DNA of 34,871 nt from Clostridia bacterium (GCA_017463145.1 JAFTPR010000006.1:1-34871), one strand, 5' to 3'. Positions 16,284 through 24,427 are shown, counted from the first letter of the stretch. Numbers and translations: made by a program. The notes: generated from the sequence alone by a model not told the origin.

Positions 16284-17000
16284 TCAGACGTTCACCGCCT
16301 TTTTTTCTTCATTTTGGGGAAATTCCATACGGCCAAGCTCGTTACAGCGTTCGACGAGCCGCCTCGCAATTGCTTCTTTCGATTCGCCGTTTGCGCAAAG
16401 CTCGGAATAGCGAATGGGCTTATCAATGATATACTTGCGTTCTTTCTTTTTGAAATACGCCACGTACACGGGCACGTCAATCCCCTTACGTTTACAAGCT
16501 TCGGCAAGCGCAACAAATCCTGCGTGAAACCCTTCAAGCTGTTCCAAATAGCCGTTTGTGGAATCTTCGGGGAAAATGACGATATTTTCTCCCTTTTCAA
16601 TCGCTTGCACACTTTCGCGCAACGTCTTTAAAAATCTACCGTCACGATAAGTAGAAATGAGATCAAGCCCCTTATAAAAAAGATTGGTGAGCGGGCTGGC
16701 AATCAAACAAAACAGACGCGCAAGGTGCAAATTCCAATGCTTTTTTTCGTGATAGTATACCCGCGTTTGGTATTTATACATTGGGATCAGCCCCGAATTC
16801 ATCTCGTGCGCGCCCCACATAGTCAGGTTTTTTCCGCTGTACATCTCTAAGGAAAGCGGTGCATCCGTTCCCTCGTGATTGCTTAATATCACGCCGCCTG
16901 TTCCTATTTCTTCGCCAAGGTAAATAAACTGTGGTTTTTTGTATCTGCCTTTCATAAGCTTCAAAAGCAGACGAAACCACCATTTACGTTTTTTAGCCAT
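16284..17000 (-). CDS. PlsC-like acyltransferase with atypical catalytic motif
   Basis: A 238-residue membrane-associated protein resembling 1-acyl-glycerol-3-phosphate acyltransferases, which make phosphatidic acid. It starts with a basic, aromatic N-terminus (MAKKRKWWFR). The catalytic block reads SNHEGTDAPLS: the aspartate is at H+4, not at H+5 as in the usual HX4D, and alanine occupies the normal place. The substrate block is FPEDST in place of FPEGT. I choose the ATG at 17000, with AGGAG 8 bases upstream. An in-frame TTG at 17033 falls inside the -10 element and is unlikely to be transcribed. Enzyme class is probable; acyl acceptor unknown. Confidence 0.75.
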   Translation of the reverse strand: MAKKRKWWFRLLLKLMKGRYKKPQFIYLGEEIGTGGVILSNHEGTDAPLSLEMYSGKNLTMWGAHEMNSGLIPMYKYQTRVYYHEKKHWNLHLARLFCLIASPLTNLFYKGLDLISTYRDGRFLKTLRESVQAIEKGENIVIFPEDSTNGYLEQLEGFHAGFVALAEACKRKGIDVPVYVAYFKKKERKYIIDKPIRYSELCANGESKEAIARRLVERCNELGRMEFPQNEEKKAVNV

Positions 17001-17032
17001 GCAAAATACTCCTGTCACATATTCGTATGACA

Positions 17033-17061
17033 ATTATACCATAAAAATATAGAACAATCAA
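17033..17061 (-). promoter_or_regulatory. sigma-A promoter for the acyltransferase
   Basis: On the minus strand TTGATT (17056-17061), 17 bp, TATAAT (17033-17038). Predicted start is near 17026, 26 bases before the ATG at 17000. Confidence 0.75.
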
Positions 17062-17078
17062 GCATTTACATATTGTTT

Positions 17079-17098
17079 TGTCACGTTTTTTTGTGACA
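17079..17098. promoter_or_regulatory. inverted repeat between divergent promoters, candidate operator
   Basis: TGTCAC and GTGACA form a perfect 6-bp inverted repeat separated by 8 bases. It sits about 17 bp upstream of the acyltransferase -35 and 24 bp upstream of the pnuC -35. The spacing (TGTCA-N10-TGACA) does not fit the GlnR/TnrA box (N7). The regulator is unknown. Confidence 0.4.
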
Positions 17099-17122
17099 TT
17101 TTTATTTTTAACAGAAAAGTGA

Positions 17123-17151
17123 TTGACTTTTTAACATAGTTGGAGTATACT
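17123..17151 (+). promoter_or_regulatory. sigma-A promoter for pnuC
   Basis: TTGACT (17123-17128), 17 bp, TATACT (17146-17151). Predicted start is near 17158, leaving a leader of about 95 bases before pnuC. Confidence 0.75.
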
Positions 17152-17157
17152 GAATAA

Positions 17158-17253
17158 AACAATGATTTTTCTGCCACCGGGTAGCGTTCGTATTGCGTGT
17201 CGTTAGGTCTTAGAAGACGCGTGATAGGAAGGCTTATTTTTTTAGGAGTTCGT
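17158..17253 (+). ncRNA. structured 5' leader of pnuC, candidate cis-regulatory RNA
   Basis: The roughly 95-base leader contains a hairpin CTGCC-ACCG-GGTAG (17171-17184) and a longer stem GCGTGTC/GACGCGT (17195-17201 with 17216-17222, two G-U pairs) with a 14-base loop, followed by an AGGAG ribosome site. NAD-related riboswitches are known before some pnuC genes, but I do not recognise a known consensus here. If regulatory, it would more likely act on translation, since no terminator stem is visible. Confidence 0.4.
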
Positions 17254-17934
17254 ATGAAAAAATTACTAAATTATTTGTCCCCGTTTGAGTGGGGGCTGTG
17301 GCTTACGTCCGTTGCGGCAATCGCCATTTCATTCACATTTGGAGGCGCGTTTCATATATTAACCCTGATTGCCTCGCTTTTGGGCGTGACGGCATTGATT
17401 TTTATCGCCAAAGGAAACGTATTAGGGCAATATTTGATTATTGTTTTTAGTATTTTATACGCAATCGTTTCCTATGAACAACGGTATTTCGGGGAAATGA
17501 TTACGTACGTGGGTATGAGCTTGCCCAGCGCCGTCGTTGCGTGTGTGACGTGGCTGAAAAATCCTGTCGAAGGAAAAAAGTCGGAAGTGAAAATCGCCAC
17601 TATGACGGGCAAAAAATGGACTGCCGTAAGCATTGCAGCTCTGCTTGTAACTATAATATTCTACTTTATCCTCGCCGCCTTACACACCAACAACCTTATC
17701 GTGAGTACGGTTTCCGTGACGACAAGTTTTTTCGCCTCTATGCTATTAATCCTGCGAAGCCCCTACTACGCCGTGGCGTATGCGGCAAACGATATTGTAT
17801 TAATTGCACTATGGACGGCATCCTCTTTCGTTTCCCTTGCCTATCTCCCGATGGTAGTTTGCTTTTTGGCTTTCCTCGCAAACGACCTCTACGGATTTTA
17901 CAGTTGGAAAAAACGACAAAAAACACAACTTTAA
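17254..17934 (+). CDS. pnuC: PnuC-type nicotinamide riboside (vitamin) transporter
   Basis: A 226-residue membrane protein with about seven transmembrane helices. It belongs to the PnuC family, facilitators that import nicotinamide riboside (or, in relatives, thiamine or riboflavin) and trap it by phosphorylation. The ending LANDLYGFYSWKKRQ is like the conserved PnuC C-terminal YGxxxWxKR. I start at the ATG at 17254, preceded by AGGAG; the frame stays open 57 bases upstream, but that is structured leader. An NAD synthetase gene occurs 9 kb away in the same window, consistent with NAD salvage, though the substrate is not proven. Confidence 0.88.
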   Translation: MKKLLNYLSPFEWGLWLTSVAAIAISFTFGGAFHILTLIASLLGVTALIFIAKGNVLGQYLIIVFSILYAIVSYEQRYFGEMITYVGMSLPSAVVACVTWLKNPVEGKKSEVKIATMTGKKWTAVSIAALLVTIIFYFILAALHTNNLIVSTVSVTTSFFASMLLILRSPYYAVAYAANDIVLIALWTASSFVSLAYLPMVVCFLAFLANDLYGFYSWKKRQKTQL

Positions 17935-17960
17935 CGGGAAAAATTTCCCGTTTATTTTTT
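17933..17960 (+). terminator. terminator after pnuC
   Basis: Stem AACGGGAA/TTCCCGTT with a 4-base loop and a following TTTATTTTTT. It overlaps the pnuC stop codon by two bases. Confidence 0.85.
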
Positions 17961-17982
17961 ACGTAAAAATACGAACAAATGT

Positions 17983-18011
17983 TTGACTTTTCTTTTTTGA
18001 GGGTGTATAAT
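17983..18011 (+). promoter_or_regulatory. sigma-A promoter for the radical SAM gene (leaderless)
   Basis: TTGACT (17983-17988), 17 bp, TATAAT (18006-18011). Transcription should begin near 18018, only about three bases before the ATG at 18021, leaving no room for a ribosome site. Confidence 0.75.
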
Positions 18012-18020
18012 GGTACTACT

Positions 18021-19337
18021 ATGATAAGCCAAGAAAAGTTGAGAATTTTAACAGAAAGCGCGAAATACGACGTTTCTTGCTCCTCGTCGGGTAGCGAACG
18101 GAAAAACAAAGCCGGCTTGGGCAACGGATACGTTGCGGGCTGTTGCCATTCCTTTACGCCTGACGGGCGGTGTATTTCCCTACTGAAAATACTGCTGAGC
18201 AACGATTGTATTTACGATTGCCGATATTGCCCCAACCGTGCCTCAACGGACGTGGAGCGCGCCACGGCTACACCCGACGAGATCTGCGAGCTGACAATCG
18301 ATTTTTACAAGCGCAATTACATAGAGGGCTTGTTTCTTTCCTCGGCGGTGACAAAAAATCCCGATTATACCATGGAGCAGTTACTTCTGACCGTGAAAAA
18401 GCTACGCACGGAATACAACTTTCACGGATATATTCATTTAAAGGGTATTCCCAAAGCGGACGAAGCCTTGAATAAAGAAGCGGCGCTGTATGCAGACAGA
18501 ATGAGCTATAACGTGGAATTCCCCTCCGAAAAGAGTTTGAAGTTGCTTGCGCCGCAAAAAAACAAACAAAGCCTTTTATTACCCATGAAAACGTTGACTG
18601 CCGAACGGGCGCAGTTTCGGGAAGAGAAGAAAAAAGGCTTTATAAAAGGTCATTTTTTGCCCGCGGGACAAACAACACAAATGATTATCGGGGCTTCGCC
18701 CGAACCGGACGGGCAAGTGTTAAAACTCTCCCAAGCCTTGTATCGTAAAATGGATTTGAAACGGGTGTATTATTCCTCGTACGTACCCGTCGTGCAAGAC
18801 AGCTTATTACCGCAAAAGGAAGTGGGGCAACTGCGGGAACACCGCTTATACCAAGCGGATTGGTTGCTTCGCTTTTACGGGTTTTCCGTAGACGAGATTG
18901 TGGAAGAAAACGAAAATCTTTCCTTGGAATTCGACCCCAAGTGCGCTTGGGCACTTCGGAATATGCATCTGTTTCCCGTGGAAATCAACCGCGCGCCTCT
19001 CGAAATGCTGTTGCGTGTACCCGGGATAGGCGGAAAAAACGCGCATAAAATCCTCGAAGCACGGCGATATACCACGCTTACGTTTGAAGATCTTATCAAA
19101 ATGAAAATCGCCCTCAAACGGGCGAAGCATTTTATCACTTGCAACGGGAAATATGCGGGCGCAAAAAACGAATTTGCCGTGCGGGGCTTGCTTGCCGCCG
19201 CCGAGCAAAGTGACAGCGCCGAACAGCTTTCCCTTTTCCCCGCCTTTTTCGGGGATACTTTCCCGCCTGTGAGCGAACGATTTTTGCTCCGTTCTTCCAA
19301 GGCGAACGCCCTCACCGCGCTGACGGGGCAATTTTAA
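18021..19337 (+). CDS. putative DNA modification/repair radical SAM protein
   Basis: A 438-residue radical SAM protein of the type annotated as putative DNA modification/repair. The conserved N-terminus has AKYDVSCSSSGS, then GRCISLLKILLSNDCIYDC, with the 4Fe-4S site C63-x3-C67-x2-C70, followed by YIEGLFLSS. A helix-hairpin-helix DNA-binding motif lies near residues 330-360 (LLRVPGIGGKNAHKILEARR). The partner DUF4130 gene starts five bases after its stop; this pair is conserved in many Clostridia. I chose the ATG at 18021, where family members begin. An in-frame ATG at 17979 lies upstream of the promoter elements and has no ribosome site. The substrate is unknown. Confidence 0.92.
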   Translation: MISQEKLRILTESAKYDVSCSSSGSERKNKAGLGNGYVAGCCHSFTPDGRCISLLKILLSNDCIYDCRYCPNRASTDVERATATPDEICELTIDFYKRNYIEGLFLSSAVTKNPDYTMEQLLLTVKKLRTEYNFHGYIHLKGIPKADEALNKEAALYADRMSYNVEFPSEKSLKLLAPQKNKQSLLLPMKTLTAERAQFREEKKKGFIKGHFLPAGQTTQMIIGASPEPDGQVLKLSQALYRKMDLKRVYYSSYVPVVQDSLLPQKEVGQLREHRLYQADWLLRFYGFSVDEIVEENENLSLEFDPKCAWALRNMHLFPVEINRAPLEMLLRVPGIGGKNAHKILEARRYTTLTFEDLIKMKIALKRAKHFITCNGKYAGAKNEFAVRGLLAAAEQSDSAEQLSLFPAFFGDTFPPVSERFLLRSSKANALTALTGQF

Positions 19338-19341
19338 GCGT

Positions 19342-20061
19342 ATGATGTATTTTTTCGACGGAACTGTAAACGGGTTTTTGACCGCTTTCGTGCAGGCGTT
19401 TTTGGATACGAACGCCCTACTTTCCTCGCGCGTTTCACAGCTTCCTTTGGGACAAGAACCGATTACCGTAACAACGGACGAGAAGCTTGCGGCGCGGGCA
19501 GAACAACGGCTTTGCGCCTTTGACAGAAACGCAAAAAAGGACCTATCCGCACTACTTCGTTCCGGCGAAGAGGACGCCGAACAAGCGGCTTTTGCTTATT
19601 TTAAATTACTTGCGACAAAAAAACGCCCCGTTTCCCGTATGTTTTCGGAGGAAGCCGTGTTTCGAGCAACGGAAATTCTCAAACGGATCGGTTTGGAAAT
19701 ACACCGTTTCCACGGCTTTATCCGCTTTACGGAATGCGCAAGCGGCGCGCTATATGCTCCGTTTTCTCCCGACAACGATATTTGCGATCTGCTTTTGCCG
19801 CATTTTAAAGCAAGGTTTCCCAACTATCCGTTTGTTTTACACGACGTAAAACGGAAAAAGGCCGCCGTATACGACGGACAAAACGTTTTCGTTGCGCCCT
19901 TGGATAAGGCAGATATTTTACTTTCCGCCGACGAGGAAAATTGGCAAACGCTATGGAAACAATATTATACAAGCGTAAATATCCCGTCGCGGGAACGATT
20001 AAAACAGATGCGTGGATATATGCCCGCGCGATATTGGCAGTTTATGCCCGAAAAAAATTGA
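19342..20061 (+). CDS. DUF4130 family probable DNA metabolism protein
   Basis: A 239-residue protein beginning MMYFFDGTVNGFLTA, typical of the family that accompanies the DNA-repair radical SAM protein. In other bacteria the DUF4130 domain is fused to a uracil-DNA-glycosylase-like domain; that domain is absent here. No ribosome site is evident before the ATGATG, and with only four bases between genes it is probably translated by re-initiation. The biochemical role is unknown; a part in repairing or modifying a damaged base together with its neighbour is inference from linkage. Confidence 0.85.
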   Translation: MMYFFDGTVNGFLTAFVQAFLDTNALLSSRVSQLPLGQEPITVTTDEKLAARAEQRLCAFDRNAKKDLSALLRSGEEDAEQAAFAYFKLLATKKRPVSRMFSEEAVFRATEILKRIGLEIHRFHGFIRFTECASGALYAPFSPDNDICDLLLPHFKARFPNYPFVLHDVKRKKAAVYDGQNVFVAPLDKADILLSADEENWQTLWKQYYTSVNIPSRERLKQMRGYMPARYWQFMPEKN

Positions 20062-20087
20062 CCGCCCTTCTCATTGGAAAGAGCGGT
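20061..20087. terminator. bidirectional terminator between convergent genes
   Basis: Stem ACCGC/GCGGT, extended inward by imperfect pairs, loop ATT. The minus-strand side runs into CAATTTTTTT, a good terminator for the dehydratase gene; the plus-strand side has a weaker T-rich tail. Confidence 0.7.
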
Positions 20088-20092
20088 TTGCT

Positions 20093-21358
20093 TTATTTCT
20101 CCGCAAGCAATTCCTTGGCTCTTGCAAGCATAAGCTTGATACGGTTTTCTTGATTTACTTTGGTAGCGGAGGGGTCGTAATCGATTGGTACGATATTCAC
20201 GTTTTCACACAGCGCACGCACAGCGCGGGAAGCGCCTTTCCCCACGATATGGTTCGGCAAACAGCCGAAAGGTTGCGCACAGACGATATTCTCCACACCG
20301 CTTTCGTACAGAGCAAGCATTTCCGCAGGAATCAGCCACCCCTCGCCCATTTTTACGCCTTGGTTAATTACCTTATCCGCCCCCTTTCTAAGCGTCTCGA
20401 AATCGTGTGGGGGCTCGAATCCGTACCGTGTGAACATACGGATTATTTTCTTCTGCACGGCATACAGGTATTTATATACGAGCGCATATACGGATGCTTT
20501 CACCTTATCCCTGCCGTACAGTTTTTTATCGTTGATTGTGTTGACGATACAGTACAGCACGAAATCCATTAAAGCGGGAATGACGGGCTCTACGCCCTCG
20601 CCCCGTAAAAAGTCTTCCAAATGTGAGTTGCCAAGCGGGGAGTATTTCACGTATATTTCGCCAACGATACCGACCCGAACGCGCTTTTCGTCGCGACGTT
20701 CTATCTTGGAAAAAGCCGAAAGAATATATTGAATTACGCGTTTATAGTTTGCATAACCTTTGCCAACAAGTTTTCTTTTGATATATGCTACACAAGCGTT
20801 ACGCGCCTGCTCGGTTTCCCCCTCGTTTACCTCGTAGGGCTTGCATTGGTTGTAGAGGCTCATCACGGCGTCGGCGTAGAAAATACCGAACGCAAAGCGC
20901 ATCAGCATAGACCACGTAATTTTGATACCGCTCCCCTTTTCCAGCCCGGAAAAGTTGAGCGACAACACGGGCACTTGGGGAAATTCCGCCCGAAGCGCCT
21001 TACGGATCAGCGGCACGTAGTTGGATGCGCGACAGCCTCCGCCCGATTGCGAAATCAAAAGCGCCGTCTTATTCAAATCGTATTTTCCGCTTTTAAGCGC
21101 GTCGATAAACTGACCCGTTACGCAAAGCGCAGGGAAACAAGCGTCGTTGTGGACGTGTTTCAATCCCTCCTCAATCACGTTGTGGCTTTCATTGCGTAAA
21201 ATTTCGACGTTATAGCCGTTCCTTTTCAGCACGACGGAAATGATATCGAAATGATACGGAAGCATATCGGGCGCAAGAATCGTATACGTTTTTTTCATTT
21301 CGTCCGTGAATACGGGAACGGTTGTTTTATAACTTACTTTTTCCGTACTGCTCTTCAT
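20093..21358 (-). CDS. 2-hydroxyacyl-CoA dehydratase (HgdB/YjiM)-like subunit
   Basis: A 421-residue protein matching the C-terminal dehydratase-like part of the large clostridial acyl-CoA dehydratase activase-related proteins (COG3581 type). Visible stretches are HNDACFPALCVTGQFIDAL, SQSGGGCRASNYV and CAQPFGCLPNHIVGKG, whose cysteines could hold an iron-sulfur cluster. Related proteins are the catalytic half of 2-hydroxyglutaryl-CoA dehydratase and the double-cubane-cluster proteins. The ATG overlaps the stop of the activase gene in a 4-base ATGA junction, so the two are coupled. In many Clostridia both parts are one polypeptide of about 1400 residues; here they are separate. The substrate is unknown. 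Confidence 0.85.
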   Translation of the reverse strand: MKSSTEKVSYKTTVPVFTDEMKKTYTILAPDMLPYHFDIISVVLKRNGYNVEILRNESHNVIEEGLKHVHNDACFPALCVTGQFIDALKSGKYDLNKTALLISQSGGGCRASNYVPLIRKALRAEFPQVPVLSLNFSGLEKGSGIKITWSMLMRFAFGIFYADAVMSLYNQCKPYEVNEGETEQARNACVAYIKRKLVGKGYANYKRVIQYILSAFSKIERRDEKRVRVGIVGEIYVKYSPLGNSHLEDFLRGEGVEPVIPALMDFVLYCIVNTINDKKLYGRDKVKASVYALVYKYLYAVQKKIIRMFTRYGFEPPHDFETLRKGADKVINQGVKMGEGWLIPAEMLALYESGVENIVCAQPFGCLPNHIVGKGASRAVRALCENVNIVPIDYDPSATKVNQENRIKLMLARAKELLAEK

Positions 21359-24315
21359 TTTTCCTCCTTGCTGCCCTTTACCGTCGCCAACAAACTGCGC
21401 AGACGAATTTTTACTACGCCGAGATTGTTAATCTCGTCGATTTTGATTTGCGTATACAGCTTGTTGTTCCTCTCCATAATTTCGCGTACCTCATCCGAAG
21501 TGACTGCATCCAACCCGCAACCGAACGACACAAGCTGCACCAATTGCGTATCCTTATGCTTGCACACAAATTCCGCCGCGCGGTATAGCCGCGCGTGATA
21601 CGTCCATTGATTGAGAACGTTCGTTTCCACCACGGGCGCAGAGCTTGCCACGCTGTCCTCCGAAAGTACGGCTACTCCGAGCGAAGTCAACAGCTTGCCT
21701 ACGCCGTGATTGATTTCGGGGTCGGCGTGATACGGTCTACCCAAAAGCACCACCGCCGTCTTGCCCGCCATACGCGCGCCGCTTAAAATTTCCCTGCCCT
21801 TGCGGCGAACAGCCTTTTGATAATCCTCTAAGGCGTGTAAGCCCTTTTCAAGCGCTTCTTTGATTTGTTTTTCGGTAAAGCGATAGCGGGACAGCGTTTT
21901 CTTGAGCGTCTTTGCGCTCAAAGCGAGATTGTTCAAATCAAGATACGGCGAAAGAAAATTTTCCTCCGTTAACCGTTCGTTATTCGCTTTTAAAAGTTCC
22001 GCATAGTACGCCACAACAGGACAATTATAATGGTTTATTCCCGCCCGTTCGTCGAGATTATAGCTTTCGCAAGGATAGAAAATGAAATCGACGTTTTTAT
22101 CAAGCAAGCTTTCTATATGCCCGTGCATAAGTTTTGCGGGATAGCATACCGTATCGCTTGCGACCGTGTGCTGACCGAGATAATACAGCGCACGGGAGCT
22201 TTCGTCGCTCATGACCGTTTCCAAGCCGAGTTCACGGAAAAACGCCGTCCAAAGCGGCATTTGCTCAAACGTGACAAGTCCGAGCGCAAGCCCGACCCTG
22301 CCAAGCGGTTTTTGCACGTTTGTTGCATACCTGCCCGCCCCGTTTCCTGTTTCCAAGGAACGGAGAAGATGATATTTATATTCGTAAATATTCCAATCGT
22401 CCGCGCTTTTTTTACCGCCTGCGCCCCGTTCGCATTTATTGCCCGAAACATACTTTTCGCCATTTGCAAACGTGAGTACATTGACGTTACAATGGGACGT
22501 ACAACCGCGACAGACAACGCCTTTAGCCGTATAAGAAAATTCGCCCAACGCCGCTTTGGAAAGCATTGTGCTTTTCTCCCGCGTTTGCCGTTCCTTAGCG
22601 TAGATTGCCGCGCCGAAAGCGCCCATAAGCCCTGCAATAGCGGGTCTAACGACGTGTTTGCCCGTTTCCTTTTCAAAACTGCGAAGCACCGCGTCGTTCA
22701 TAAACGTACCGCCCTGCACCACGATATTTTCACCGATTTCCTCCGCGCTTCTTGCGCGAATGACTTTATACAAGGCATTTTTAACGACGGAAGAAGAAAT
22801 GCCTGCGGAAATATCCTCGACAGTCGCCCCCTCTTTTTGCGCTTGTTTGACGGCGCTGTTCATAAAGACCGTACAGCGCGAGCCAAGCTCGACAGGCTTT
22901 TGTGCAAACAAACCAAGACGGGAAAATTCCTCTACGTTGTAATTCATAGCCTTCGCAAACGTTTGAATAAACGAGCCGCAACCCGAAGAACAAGCCTCGT
23001 TGAGCATAATGGAATCGATTGCATTATTTTTGACCTTAAAGCACTTGATATCCTGCCCACCGATATCGATAATAAAATCGACTTTGGGATTGAAATACAA
23101 CGCCGCCTTAAAGTGCGCCACCGTTTCCACCAAACCGAAATCGAGTTTCAGCGCCGCCTTTATCATATCCTCGCCGTAGCCCGTGACTGCGCCCGCGCGA
23201 ATCGTAATCCTGTTTTCACAAAGCGCGTAGATTTCCTTAACCTTTTCCACTACCACGTCGAGCGGTTGCCCGTTATTCGTTTGATAGTGGGCGTACAAAA
23301 TTTCGCAATCGGGTGTAATCAGCAAAAGCTTGGTTGTCGTCGAGCCGCTGTCTATTCCCAAATACGCTTCACCCGTGTACGTATGTATATCGGCAAATTT
23401 CAAATCGCTTTGCTTGTGTCTTTCCACAAATTCGTCGTATTCTTCTTGCGATTCAAAAAGCGGCTGACCGCGCGTAACCTCGTCCCTGCCCCTGCCGTTT
23501 TTAATTTTTTCAAGCATTTCCGAGAGTGTATACGCATTCTCTTTCGCCGCATATAACGCCGAGCCCAATGCCATAAACACGGGCGCATTTTCAGGGAACA
23601 CCGCGTATTCCCCCGACAAATCAAGCGTTTGGACAAAGGCTTTTTGCAACGCCTTATAAAAGTGTAACGGTCCGCCGAGAAACAATACTTTGCCTTTAAT
23701 TTTTCTACCCTGCGCAAGACCTGCAACCGTCTGTTCCACGACGGCGTGGAAGATGGAAGCGGCGATATCCGCTTTCGCCGCGCCTTGATTTAAAAGCGGT
23801 TGAATGTCCGATTTTGCAAACACACCGCAACGGGAAGCGATTGGGTACGTTTTTTCCGCTTGTAGCGCCAGCGCATCCATTTGAGAAACGTCTAAATCGA
23901 GCAACGTTGCCATTTGGTCTATAAACGAGCCTGTACCGCCTGCGCAACTACCGTTCATACGCTGTTCCATACCGCCCGTGAGAAAAATGATCTTTGCGTC
24001 TTCGCCGCCAAGCTCCACCACGACGTCGGCGTCGGGGTAGTATTCGTGGACGGCTAAAAAAGAAGCCTGCACTTCTTGAACGAACGGGAGCTTGCTTGCC
24101 GTGGCAATGCCAAGCCCCGCGCTGCCCGTGACGGCGGCTTTGTATTTTTCTCCCGGGAAAAGGTTCTCTATTTTTTCAAGTTCCGCAACGACACATTCTT
24201 TCACGCGGGAAAAGTGCCGCTGATAGCTCGTGTATAAAACGTTTCCCGTTTCTTGATCGAGCACGGCTGTTTTCACCGTCGTAGAACCGACGTCGATACC
24301 GAGTAATTTCTCCAT
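21355..24315 (-). CDS. tandem-domain acyl-CoA dehydratase activase-like ATPase
   Basis: A 986-residue protein with two BadF/HgdC-type activase domains. The first begins KLLGIDVGSTTVKTA and has the cluster/nucleotide region NGSCAGGTGSF; the second begins YLGIDSGSTTTKLLL (about residue 325) with NEACSSGCGSF. A DUF2229-like region with several cysteines (GCTSHCNVN, GNKCERG) follows from about residue 610. In the characterised enzymes, ATP hydrolysis by the activase fires a low-potential electron into the dehydratase. I start at the ATG at 24315; 54 in-frame codons upstream lie across the promoter. The dehydratase-like partner is the next gene. The physiological reaction is not known. Confidence 0.88.
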   Translation of the reverse strand: MEKLLGIDVGSTTVKTAVLDQETGNVLYTSYQRHFSRVKECVVAELEKIENLFPGEKYKAAVTGSAGLGIATASKLPFVQEVQASFLAVHEYYPDADVVVELGGEDAKIIFLTGGMEQRMNGSCAGGTGSFIDQMATLLDLDVSQMDALALQAEKTYPIASRCGVFAKSDIQPLLNQGAAKADIAASIFHAVVEQTVAGLAQGRKIKGKVLFLGGPLHFYKALQKAFVQTLDLSGEYAVFPENAPVFMALGSALYAAKENAYTLSEMLEKIKNGRGRDEVTRGQPLFESQEEYDEFVERHKQSDLKFADIHTYTGEAYLGIDSGSTTTKLLLITPDCEILYAHYQTNNGQPLDVVVEKVKEIYALCENRITIRAGAVTGYGEDMIKAALKLDFGLVETVAHFKAALYFNPKVDFIIDIGGQDIKCFKVKNNAIDSIMLNEACSSGCGSFIQTFAKAMNYNVEEFSRLGLFAQKPVELGSRCTVFMNSAVKQAQKEGATVEDISAGISSSVVKNALYKVIRARSAEEIGENIVVQGGTFMNDAVLRSFEKETGKHVVRPAIAGLMGAFGAAIYAKERQTREKSTMLSKAALGEFSYTAKGVVCRGCTSHCNVNVLTFANGEKYVSGNKCERGAGGKKSADDWNIYEYKYHLLRSLETGNGAGRYATNVQKPLGRVGLALGLVTFEQMPLWTAFFRELGLETVMSDESSRALYYLGQHTVASDTVCYPAKLMHGHIESLLDKNVDFIFYPCESYNLDERAGINHYNCPVVAYYAELLKANNERLTEENFLSPYLDLNNLALSAKTLKKTLSRYRFTEKQIKEALEKGLHALEDYQKAVRRKGREILSGARMAGKTAVVLLGRPYHADPEINHGVGKLLTSLGVAVLSEDSVASSAPVVETNVLNQWTYHARLYRAAEFVCKHKDTQLVQLVSFGCGLDAVTSDEVREIMERNNKLYTQIKIDEINNLGVVKIRLRSLLATVKGSKEEK

Positions 24316-24349
24316 AAACTTGCTCTCTTCTTTCTCGTTTTTCCTGATT

Positions 24350-24377
24350 ATTATACAACAAAATTGTGTATTTTCAA
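24350..24377 (-). promoter_or_regulatory. sigma-A promoter for the activase-dehydratase pair
   Basis: On the minus strand TTGAAA (24372-24377), 16 bp, TATAAT (24350-24355). Start near 24343, leader about 28 bases. Phased A-tracts lie just upstream. Confidence 0.75.
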
Positions 24378-24392
24378 TGAAATTTTCGACGA

Positions 24393-24427
24393 TTTTTTTG
24401 ATTTTTTTGGATTTTTTTTCTTTTTTT
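24393..24427. promoter_or_regulatory. phased A-tracts, candidate UP element / bent DNA
   Basis: Four runs of 7, 7, 8 and 7 T (beginning at 24393, 24402, 24412 and 24421) repeat every 9-10 bp, close to one helical turn. Read from the activase strand they are A-tracts starting 16 bp upstream of its -35, the place where UP elements bind RNA polymerase alpha. Confidence 0.55.

Noticed and set aside
17001..17033. N-terminal extension of the acyltransferase from a TTG at 17033
   Set aside because: The TTG is within the -10 element; the ATG at 17000 has AGGAG at good spacing.
17079..17098. GlnR/TnrA box
   Set aside because: The half-sites are 10 bases apart; the box needs 7.
17158..17253. TPP, cobalamin or c-di-GMP riboswitch before pnuC
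   Set aside because: Short resemblances (CTGCCAC, GGTAGCG) only; the conserved cores of these classes are absent.
18010..18024. Four-codon upstream ORF overlapping the radical SAM start
   Set aside because: Its ATG overlaps the TATAAT, so it lies upstream of the predicted transcription start.
22030..23556. 508-codon open frame on the plus strand
   Set aside because: Antisense to the activase, with a composition typical of a reversed coding strand and no promoter or ribosome site.
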